A stretch of DNA of 64,000 nucleotides, taken from the NCBI GenBank assembly GCA_036850595.1, contig CM072166.1:1061955-1125954 (forward strand), read 5' to 3'. Shown here piece after piece: positions 24,301-36,100 of the stretch (position 1 is its first letter; each line of letters starts with the position of its first letter). The translations under genes and the position numbers were made by a program. The notes beneath the pieces were generated by a model that saw nothing but the letters and a program-made list of their open reading frames with translations, was not told where the DNA came from and made no database searches. The stretch is from Rhyacichthys aspro. Lineage: Eukaryota; Chordata; Actinopteri; Gobiiformes; Rhyacichthyidae.

Positions 24301-27300
24301 GGTCGAAGCGCAGTAAGCGTTACGTGGAGGTGAGCTCTGTTTACGACACGGAGGTGAATGGAGCTCCGGGCGGAGACGTGTCCATCGAGCCCATCTCACC
24401 TGAGTTCAGAGGGAAAGAGGCCATTCGGTAAAACCACCAACTTAGATACAGACTCTAAGAAGTACATCTGTCTTCGTTTGAATAATTTCTCTCTTTCTTT
24501 TAGGATCAACAACATCCGTAAAGTTTACAAAGAGAAGGACAATGTGGTGGAGGCTCTGAGAGGTCAGTGCACTCAGATTTCTGCTCAACTTTAAAGAGAA
24601 ACTCCAGTATTTAGAAGTCTGGCCACAAAGCAAGTGTTAAAGTCTCCTCCTCCTCCTCTGATCCAGGTCTGACCTTTGACATCTACGAGGGCCAGATCAC
24701 GGCTCTCCTGGGCCACAGCGGAGCGGGGAAGTCCACTCTGATGAACATCTTGTGCGGGATCTGCCCTCCGACCCACGGCTCGGCCTCCATCTACGGCTCC
24801 CCGGTGGCGGAGGTGGCCGACGGAGCCGAGATGAAGCAGCTCGTCGGCATCTGTCCCCAGTTCAACATCATCTTCGACGTGCTCACGGTCGAGGAGCATC
24901 TGAGGATATTCGCCGCCATCAAAGGGATTCTACCGTCTGAGATCGACGCAGAGGTAACCAGAAGAAAGTCAAACGTGTGACTGTCGCTGGGATCTGTTTT
25001 TGATTATTCGATTGATGTTCTTCTCTTGTGTCTCAGGTTTCTAAAGTCCTGAAGGATCTGGATCTGGAGAAGATCATGACGGCTCAGGCCAAAAACCTGA
25101 GCGGAGGCCAGAAAAGGAAGCTCTCTGTGGGCATCGCCATCCTCGGAGACCCCAAGGTACGGACCGGTGGCTAGACCAGGACTAAACCAGGACTAAACCA
25201 GGTCTAAACCAGGTCTAAACCAGGTCTAAACCAGGTCTAAACCTCTCAGATCCTGTTGCTGGACGAGCCCACCGCTGGGATGGACCCCTGCTCTCGACAC
25301 CAGGTGTGGTCTCTGCTGAAGAGTCGCAGGTCGGGCAGAGTCACGGTCCTCAGTACTCACTACATGGACGAGGCCGACATCCTCGCTGGTAACGGATGAA
25401 ATACTGCCACTACACACTCATCTTACTCAGATTTAATACTGAGACTTTTAATGGAAAAGCAAAGTACACGATGCTTTCTAATAACTGTCCTCTTCCTTGT
25501 TTTTCAGATCGTAAAGCAGTGATCTCTCAGGGCCAGCTCAAATGTGTGGGCTCCTCTCTGTATCTGAAAATAAAGTGTGGCGTCGGGTATCACCTCAGGT
25601 CCGCTCCGTAACCAGAGATGAAAGATGAAAATAAGCCTCGTGTTCCTCTAGTTTTAGACTTACCTGTCTGTTTCTGTTCCCGTGTCCCTCAGGATGTCCA
25701 TCAGTGAGTCCTGTGAGGCGGAGAAGGTCTCGTCTCTGGTTCAGCAGCACGTTCCTAAAGCCAGACTCTCTCGACAACACGAGACGGAGCTCACCTTCAC
25801 TCTGCCGTTCGAGAGCATGGACACTTTTCCAGGTGAGAACACTTTTATTTATTTAGTAATTCCATCCTAATAAAATAAAATAAAACAATAGGTGTTCATA
25901 TACAATAAAGAAATAAATGTTCTTAAACGGTTACGAAAAATTGCCAAAGTTGCCATCTTCATTTTCAACGATACCTTGATCCTTTGTCAATAATAAATAA
26001 CTGAATAAAGCCTGGTTTAATTGATTGAGTTATATATATTTTTTCCAATTTTCACATTTGTTTTCAAAAAATATGGACTTGTTCTGCGTGAAATTTATTT
26101 TTATCTAACATTTTCTTGTTTTTTCCAATTTTTTGTAACTTGGTTTATTAACGCTCTTATTTCTTAGTTCTTATTATTAAAAACAAATGGGAATCTTTCT
26201 TCTTAATGTTATCTTGGAGCTTTCCAAGTGGAAGAACAGTTGGGTTTTCATTGATTTATGATTGATAGATTTCTCTTCCACAGGTTTGTTCTCGGAGCTC
26301 GACTCTCAGCCGAATCTGGGGATAACTAACTACGGTGTTTCCATGACGACTCTGGAGGATGTGTTTCTGCGTTTGGAGGCTGAGGCCGAGGTGGACCAGG
26401 CTGGTGAGGCTTCCACACTTCTTATTTTAAATACATTCGATTACTTCTCTTTTCCTATTGTCCCGCCTGTGTTTTCAGACTACAGCGTGTTTAACCGGGA
26501 GCAGACGGAGGAGGAGGGCGATAACTCGACTGTGGACGACATCGACCAGCGGCTGCTCACGTTCTCCGACGGTAAACCTGACGTGGTGAAGGGTCACGCT
26601 CTGTGGAGGCAGCAGTTCAGCGCCGTGGCCTGGCTTCACATGCTCAACATGAGACGAGAGAGGAAGGCCTTCGTCTACACGTGAGTCCGAGCAGTGTCCT
26701 CCACCAGCCCGCTACTTCTCTTCTTTTCTTTCAGTTTTTAAATCTTTTTTTTCTACTTTTCAATTAGGCAGCTTTGCTTTGTAGATTTGAACCTTATATA
26801 TGTTCCTGATATTTCCTCCAATTTAAAAACTAAATTGTAGGTGTCACTTCTTGATCAGAACTAATTGAACTAAATAAAAACTTGGAACCAATTTTTCCTC
26901 CAAAATACTAATCCATTTGACCAAACTGAAGTTTAGAGTTTAGCGTTAGCTTAGCTGTGACTTCAGCGTCAGGACGACAATTATCTCCTCCTCGTTAAAC
27001 ATTACGTGATTGAATTGACAGTATTTATCTGTGTTTTACGTTGCCTCCTTTTCTCTGTTGATGCTTTTCTTTTTCAGCTGTTTCTCTGTTAAAGACATAT
27101 TCAGCTGAAAATACACTTTATCTGCAGCTATTAAACTTCCTGGAACGTCATGTGACAAGTGTCGACCAATGGGAGCAACAATATGTTTTTTGTAATGCTT
27201 TCTGCTTAGTTTTCTTTTGTTGTGCCTTTAAAAACTGAAATATTATACGCTCAGGATGATAGAGATTTGTATGTTCTGTGATTTCTGTAAAAACTGATGT

Positions 27301-30022
27301 AGAATTGCAAATGTGTTTCTTCTGTCTTCAGTTTGGCCCTGTTCCTGGTTTTCGTGGCAGCCGTCCTGGTCCTGTCTCTGGCCACGGGGAACATCCAGAT
27401 CCACTCTCCGGACCGACTGTTCCAGCCCGTCTACCTCCTGAAGAAGAACCAGGCGCCGCACCGTTACGCCACCAGCCTCTTGGTGCAGAACTCCTCAGGT
27501 CTGGACTGAAACTGAACCCTCTCAGATCTGAATCGATAACAGCCTCTGGGGAACATTTAGCTGAACTTCTTTGTGATTTTCCTCCAGAGATGTCTACATA
27601 GAGGGTTCTTTTCATAATATCTACTAGTTCTTTATTCAAATAATTAATCAGAAGTGTATTTTTTGGGCTGTATAAACAAAACCAACAACATAAAAAACAC
27701 TTAGCTGCTGTTCAAAGATGTAGCTCATTTAATATGTGCATTTTCTCACATCTACATCTTACAAAAAATATTAATTTGAAAGCTTTGAAAGTTTTTAGGG
27801 AGTGCTCCTCAGTTCACTTTTATACGTCGTCTTAATGCAGGATGGATTTGATTTGAACAGGTTTTAGGAGGATTTAAACTGATTTTATAAGGATTTGAAC
27901 AGGTTTTAGATGGACTTGAACCAGTTTAGATGGATTAGAACAGGTTTTAGTTGGATTTTAACAGATTTTAGATGGACTTGAACCAGTTTTAGATGGATTA
28001 GAACAGGTTTTAGTTGGATTTTAACAGATTTTAGATGGACTTGAACCAGTTTAGAGGGATTAGAACAGGTTTTAGTTGGATTTGAACAGATTTTAGATGG
28101 ACTTGAACCAGTTTTAAATGGATTAGAACAGGTTTTAGTTGGATTTGAACAGATTTTAGATGGACTTGAACCAGTTTTAAATGGATTAGAACAGGTTTTA
28201 GTTGGATTTGAACAGATTTTAGATGGACTTGAACCAGTTTTAAATGGATTAGAACAGGTTTTAGTTGGATTTGAACAGATTTTAGATGGACTTGAACCAG
28301 TTTTAAATGGATTAGAACAGGTTTTAGTTGGATTTGAACAGATTTTAGATGGATTTGAACCAGTTTTAAATGGATTAGAACAGGTTTTAGTTGGATTTGA
28401 GGGTGTACCTGTAAGTTATATTTTATAAGTTTCCTTCACAGCATAAACGTGTGTTTACAAAGTAATTACGGCTATATTTAAATTATAATGAATAATAATA
28501 AATACTGTCCAAGTGGTGTTGCTGTTCAATACGTGGACTGTGTGGAAAAGGTTCTGAGAATGAGAATGTGTAAACTGAATTTTGACCCAAATCGGGGAAT
28601 TACGCTGCTTCGAACACATCAACTTTGAGAGAAAATGTTCACCTTCTGCTGATATATCTCACTCACTCAAAGGAAGCCTGATCTGTTTATTTGTGCAGGT
28701 TAAATATGAAAGAGCTCCGTAAACGTATCTCACGGTTGTCACTTTTATATAATTCTCTTTTTAGATGAATCTGTAATGTTGTTACGTTTCTCGTGTCAGA
28801 CTCTGATATCTCCGACTTCATCCACAACCTGGAGTCTCAGGACGTTCAGGTGGAGATGATGAAGCAGAGCGACTACATGTCCGCAGCTCCTCACAGCGCC
28901 GCCATCAACGTAACGGGCTCCAGTAAGGTCAGTGAACGCCTCGCAGACCAGGCCTCACGCAGACATCCGGGTGTGTTTACCTCTCTGTTCTCCGTCTGCA
29001 GGGATTCAGATACAGCCTGGCCTTCAACAGCACCACCGTCCACTCTTTACCCATGACCGTGAACATTCTGAGTAACGCTCTGCTGAGGGGCCTGAACGGG
29101 ACGGGCCACATCAGGACCTGGACCAAACCCTTCGACTACGTGAGTCTCGGAGCCACAGTCTATTTGGGTTGTTCTAGTGCAGTGGTGTCAGGGTTTAAAC
29201 AGGTTTTAACAGGTTTTAGATGGATTTGAACAGGTTTTAGTTGGATTTGAACAGGTTTTAGATTAATCTGAACAGGTTTTTTGATGGATTTGAAAAGGTT
29301 TAGTTGGATTTAAACCAGTTTTAGATGGATTTGAACCAGTTTTAGATGGATTTCAGCAGCTTTTAGATGGATTTGAACAGGTTTTAGATGGATTTGAACA
29401 GGTTTTAGATGAATCTGAACAGGTTTTTGATGGATTTGAAAAGGTTTAGTTGGATTTGAACAGGTTGAACAGGTTTTATTCATCTTTGTTGCAAAAACTA
29501 CGTCTTTTTAATGAACAAATAAAATAAATCTAATTCAAATCCATTTAAAACCTGTTTAAATCCAAACATAGTGCCAGGAAATAAACAGCTGGGCCACGTG
29601 AATTTCAAAATAACAGCGCCTCTTTATGTGTAGCAGTGAATATGCAAATGTTTCTGCTGCAGAACCTCAGGCTCAAATTTTAAAGTAATAATGTTCTTTT
29701 TTATATAATAACACAAACCACACACAGATTTCTTATTTACTTTATTCGTGTGAAGCCTTTCATCTGTTTTACTTTTTCACCAAGCAAGAAAATAATATTA
29801 TTCTCTTCTTATTTCTATGTCTCTTCAGAAAATCCCTGACGCCACGTCCTACGCTCTGGTTTACATCGAGGCCATCATCCTGGGCATGTTGGCTGCTGGG
29901 ATGCCTGCTTACTTCGCCATGGACCACACCAGAGACAGAGAGGTATGAGCGTTTGTTATCAGCTTTGGTCTTCTTCTCTGTTTTCTTCAGATAAAGTGCA
30001 GGTTTCTCTTCTTCTCTTTTTT

Positions 30023-30100
<78 letters not shown>

Positions 30101-33100
30101 GTTTTTTTTTTTTTATTTTTTTTTTGGGTTTTTTTTTTATTTTTTTTTTTTTTTTATGTTATTCTTCTTCTTGTTTTTTCATAAAGTGGTTTTATTCTTC
30201 TTCTCTGTTTTCTTCAGATCAAGTGCCGGTTTTATTCTTCTTCTCTGTTTTCTTCAGATCAAGTGCCGGTCGACGTTGCGGATCTCGGGCCTGGTGCCCT
30301 CGGCGTACTGGTGTGGGCAGGCGGCCGTGGACATCCCGTTTTATTACCTGATCCTGTCGGCCATGACCTCGGTCCTCTTCTCGTTCCACACCGGGAACCT
30401 GCTCACCTCCAGTAACCTCACTGCTGTGGTACGCACCACTTTACACTTTTTAAAACCTCAAACCAGCTTAGTCTTGCTTCTCGTTTTGTCCTTGGTTTTG
30501 TCCAGGTTTTGCCCTCGTGAAGTCCTTATTTAGTCCTGCTTTAGTCTTGGTTTAAATCTATGTTTGGTCCAGGTTTAGTCTGATCGGTCACAGTTTAGTC
30601 CTGGTTTAGCCTTGGTCTTGGTCCTGGTTTAGTCCTTCTTCAGCCCTTGTTAGATCCTGGTTTATTTTTATATTTTAGTCATGATTTTGCCCTTTTTAAC
30701 CCAACTCTTGTCCGGCTTTTGTCGTAGATTTGTCCGGGTTTAATTATTTGTTTAGTCCTTTATTTATATCTTTTTTTAGTGTTTGCAGCTCAGTCTTGTT
30801 TTAGTCCTGGTTTAGTCCAGGTTTAGTCCTATTATTAGTCATGGTTAAGTCTCACTTTAGTTCTCTCTCGGTTTAGACTTAGATTTGTCCAGTATTTTGT
30901 TCAGTTCTTGTTTAGTCCCTGGTTTTATCCTGATGCAATCCTGTCTTTTCTCTCATTTAGTCTTTGTTTAAACCTGCTTTAGATCTAGGTTTAGTCCTTG
31001 ATTTACTTCTGGCTTAGTCCTGGTTTATTCCGTTGCAGACCACTGTTTTACAAATATATTCTACTTTATTATCTTTATAGAAAGTCCAGTTTACTGACTT
31101 TAATAGTGACTCTTCTTCTGTTTCAGATTCTGTGTATCATCGGCTTCGGTCCGGCCATGATCCTCTTCACTTACGTCGTCTCCTTCGTTTTCGCTCGAGT
31201 CCAGAGCAACAGGGACTTCTTCTCCGTCATCTCGATGATGGTGAGGCTCTGGATTTAAAGGTTTAAAGGGTTTATAGCTTAAAAATGAAGTAAAGACACT
31301 GCACCAGAATTAGTGAAACATGTAACTGGTTTATTCCTGTTTAAAGAAAAGAAAAGCCTCTGAGCATCACTGCTTTTTTATTCATCAAAATCTTGGTGAG
31401 AGAAAATAATAGTCTCAGAGTCCAGAGGTTTAAAGAAGCCCTGAAACCTCAAACCTTTCTGAATGACATCCGTGTGTCAGCTGTGATTTCAGATGTGTGT
31501 GTGTTTTCTCAGGTGTGTGTGGTGTCGGCGTCTCTGGTGCAGCTCTCTTTTGTGAACGACAGCCCAGGACTGACCCGAAACCTGCACAACGCCCTGTGTT
31601 TACTCAACCCTCTGTATCCTCTGATGGGCTGCCTCAACAGCATCACCAAGGTCAGTACTCCCATACGCTCAGACTTTATTCTACTTTTTTATTTAGTTTT
31701 GATCTTTAGACAGGACTGGTCGACAAAAACTGCTAAAATCATGACTGAATTCTTGTTGCTGGATCATTTCTTTAAACTAAAAGCAATGCTCCTTTTTCAG
31801 GCGACGTTTCTTCCGTCTCTTTACGAGGAAAACTTCTTGTGGAAAAACCTGCTGATCGCCGTCGTGGCTGTAGGTTCTCTTTCATAAACACTATATTCTC
31901 AGACGACTTCATTAATCCCACCAGGGGCAATTAATTTGAGCGGCAAATAAGACAACAAACAACAAATATCACACAATATCAAACAACACTAAACACACAG
32001 AAGAAAACTGATGTAATAGAATAAATAAATGAAATATGATAAAAATTTGTTCTAAAAAGATGAATAAAACTCAATTAAAAAGGGACTACTGAGAATTTAT
32101 AACGGGGATATCTATAATACTATATTTGAATCAGACTCAGACTGTGATTTTAGAACAGATTTGAACTCTATTATTAAGACTGTTCTTGTCGTTGAGGCTA
32201 AACCAACAGATAAATGGAAAACACAGGAGGGTCTTTGTGCGTTTGTTACTAAACCGTGTTGATGTGATCCCTTCAGCCGTATCTCCAGTGCATCCTGCTG
32301 CTGTTCCTGCTGCGCTGGATGGAGATCAGATACGGAGGCCGGACCATGAAGTCGGACCAGTTCTGCAGGTGAGACGTAGCTTCCATCAGGAGCCACTAAC
32401 GCTCAGAGGGAGGGGCTTGTGAGGTTAGCTTTCCTTTAGCTCGCTGCTAACAAGAGGCTACAGTCTGAACAACAGTTAATCACAACTGTGGACGAAGCTG
32501 GTGGATATTTCAGGCTCTTGCTTCCCTAAACCCACCTCACTGACCCTGCTCATGTGAGCTGTGTCTCCGGTCTGAGCGGTCACATAGCGACAGCGGCATG
32601 TTGTCCTCAGTAACAGAAGCTATTTCACTCCAGCCAAATTTAACACTTCTCCAGATACTTCTGTCAGTCTGGATTATCTTCTTTCCTGTGTTTTTCTGAT
32701 GTAATAAGCTATGCACACCTCAGGGCGACAGGGTCATGAGTCTGTATTTAAGGACTGCTCAATCTTGTCATGTTTTAAAAAGAAAAAGTCCTGCTGGCAT
32801 TTCCCTTAAGACCTGACAGTGAACGCATCACAGACGTTACAGTAGATTGGACCCATGTATTTACTCCAAGGAACAGTGTCCAGTCCAGCTTTTTTGTCTT
32901 TATTAGGACTAGTTTCAGGTCTATATTTACTGTATATCAGAACACAGCTCTGAATGAAGACTGGTTTTCTACAGTACAATAATAATAACTATAATAATAA
33001 TGGTCAGTTACTCAGCAGAAATCTTTGTTTTTTTCTTTTAGGATTTCCTCAAAGTCGACGGCGAAACAGGAGAGGATGCCAGAGGAAACTGAGAACGAGG

Positions 33101-36100
33101 ATGAAGACGTTCGAATAGAAAGAGCTCGAGTGAAAGAAGCTCTGAGCTGTCAGGCCTGTGAAGAGGTGCGTGTTTGCTATTGTTTATATTTGCTATTATC
33201 CTTCGTTTTATATGTTTATTTGTGGTAGTTGGTTCAAAAATGTCTCTGTTTGGAGTTAGAAAGGGCAACCAATCACATTTGATGCCGCTTTTTAATACAT
33301 TTGAACAATCTGAAGCTAGAAATCCAGAGAAATGCTTTGGAAACTGTGACATTTCTGCAGTATTTATATAATTTATGTACCTTTTGTGCAGAAATAAGCT
33401 GTTGGGGTTAACTGTGGTACTTTTTCTGTCTGTAATGCCTGTGTTTAAGCCTGAAAAATGTCAAAAGTTCACCTACAGTTGCTTTATATCCAAATAAAAG
33501 TAAAAGATTGAGCTAAATATTCCTTTTCCTTTGCTGATAGAAAATACATCACAAGACGTAGACCTTGAAAAAGCTGTTATACAAAGCTTACTACACAAAA
33601 TTATAGAAGTAAGTAGAATAGAAATGTGTCTTGTTTTTTATTGTCAGAAACCTGTTGTGGTGGTGAATAATCTGAGAAAGATTTACAAAGGAAACAGAGA
33701 AGGATTTTCTTTCAGTAAAAAAAGGAAAGTGGCCACAAAGAACGTCTCTTTCTGCGTCAGAAAAGGTACAGTCTCCACATTTATATTATATTTACTCTGG
33801 TTTAATGTAGATAAATGTAGATTAAAGATGGTGTGTTTTTAGGTGAGGTCCTGGGTTTGTTGGGTCCAAACGGAGCTGGGAAGACCACCATCATGCACAT
33901 GTTATCAGGAGACACTGACGCCACCGCGGGACAGGTCTGAGATTTAATCACAGAAACCTGCAGAGACAGATTCAATTTAGTAAAAACATTATAGTCCTGA
34001 CTCATGTTTTCCATTTTGTTCCTGCATTTTGTTTGTTATCCCAGTATTTTACAGACGTACAAGTCTGTTATTCTCCTAAAAAGTGTTTATTTTCCTATTT
34101 CCTTTATTATTTTTCTTACTATTTATTTTTTATTTTCCCCTTTATTATTTTCCTAATTCTCTTTTTATTTTTATATTTTTCTTTTATTTTGTTATTTTTC
34201 CTATATTTTTTATGTTTCATTTATTATTTTCCTATTTTTACTGTTTCCTTTTTTCTTCCCCATTTTTCTTTTATTATTTTCCTGTTTTTCCTTTTTTTTT
34301 TTTTTTTCCTATTTCCCTATATTATTTTTCATAACTTTTTTTCCTTTATTGTTTTCCTAATTGTGCTTTTTTATTTTCCTGTTTTCTTTATTTTGCTTGC
34401 CTAACAGTCATTCTGGCCTCTTTTTAGGCCAATTCTAATTTTATTTTATTTTATTTATTTTTTATATCACATTCTTTTATTTTAAAATAACCTCTCTAAC
34501 CTCTAAGTCTCTGGAGGCATTAATGAGTCGCTCGGTAGTTTTGGGTAAAATCTGAATGTTATTTCTGGTATATTCTGCAGGTGCTGATGGGAGACTACAG
34601 CACAGACTTCCATCCCGTGGACTCTCCGGTGGAACACGTGGGCTACTGTCCCCAGGTCAACCCTCTGTGGCCCCGGGTCACTCTGCAGGAGCATCTGGAG
34701 ATCTACGCCGCCGTGAAGGGCCTGAGAGGGCAGGACGTCCCGGGGATCATCAAACGGTAACTGTTCTTTACCTTGTCTTATATCAGACTCAAGAGAGACT
34801 GTGGACTGGACTGAAGCAGGACAGATCAACAAATACTCACAAACACTCAGGAAAACTCACATTAAATCTAACTAAAAGCACCACAGCATTGAGTTAGCGT
34901 TAGCTCCAGAAGAGTGCAGTGAAATACAGAGAGTCTGGAGTGCATCTGTGGGCTTTGAAAGTGACGTTATAACATAAAAATACTGCACAAAACACACTTC
35001 TCATTCAGTATCCAGCCATAGTCCAGCTCATTGTTACATACTGAGGCACATAACATTGGTCTCAATGAAAACAAGAAACATCATTTCCTTTATTCGTCTC
35101 CGTTCTCTGAGCATGTCCTGGGTTGATGAGGAGTTAGAATCAGCTCAGACAGTCCTTTTCCTGTTTGGAATCTGCAGACTTAAAGAGTTAAAGAATATAT
35201 GGTGAATAATAAATGCCAATGCTGTATTATTTTGAGGAAAAACCCTATGATTTGTTTTGTCAGAGTTGTGAACGCTCTGGAGCTGAAGGAGCATCTGAAC
35301 AAACAGGCCAAGACTCTGTCGGCCGGGATCAAGAGGAAGGTCAGTTTTACAGCAAAGATCTGATCAAATAAATGCATAAACACAGCTAATTATTACTGTT
35401 ATTGTTCCTCGAGTTAGTGCTGTTTTATATTGAGTTAGCTTCCAGTTTACTCCTAAAGAACAGAACATGAAAGTAAAAAACTGAGTAAACATTTGGGTCA
35501 TTAGTCGGATTCTGTAAAGTATAAATCTTCCTGTCTCTCTCGTGTCGTTTCTGCAGCTGTGCTTCGCGTTGAGTATGATCGGAAACCCTCAGATCGTTTT
35601 ATTGGACGAGCCGTCGTCAGGGATGGACCCCAAGTCTAAACAGAGAATGTGGTGAGTGACATCTTTGGAAAATTTGGTTTTCATTTGTAGAATTCTCTGT
35701 CTTTGTGGATAAACCGTTACTAATTTATCACTTATTAACTCACAAAGAAGAGGCTAAACCACAGAGTAAACCAAAGTATTCCTAATTTTGAATAATTTAA
35801 AAGTAAAAAAATAGCCTCCAAATATAAATCGTTGCTGTTTGTTTAACAATAAATCACAAAGTCAGGTCCTGAGTGACTTTTACCTGCAGATCTGTTTAAG
35901 GTTGTGTCAGATTTAGAGGCTGCTCAAAAGGATTTAATATGTTGATGATTTCTGGATAAATATCAGTGTCTAACTTGTGTGTTTCTGAAGGAGAGCCATT
36001 CGTGCTGCGTTCAAGAACCGTCAGAGAGGAGCCATTCTCACCACTCACTACATGGAGGAGGCCGAGGCCGTGTGCGACCGAGTGGCCATCATGGTCTCAG

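Noticed and set aside
29945..30184. Poly-Phe open frame
   Set aside because: Translation of a poly-T tract.
30190..30229. Upstream acceptor at 30217 as the true exon start
   Set aside because: It would add 40 nt and shift the frame of the conserved ABCA5 sequence that follows; 30257 keeps it.
34033..34404. Phe/Ile-rich frame of 123 codons
   Set aside because: Pyrimidine-rich intron sequence, not a membrane protein.
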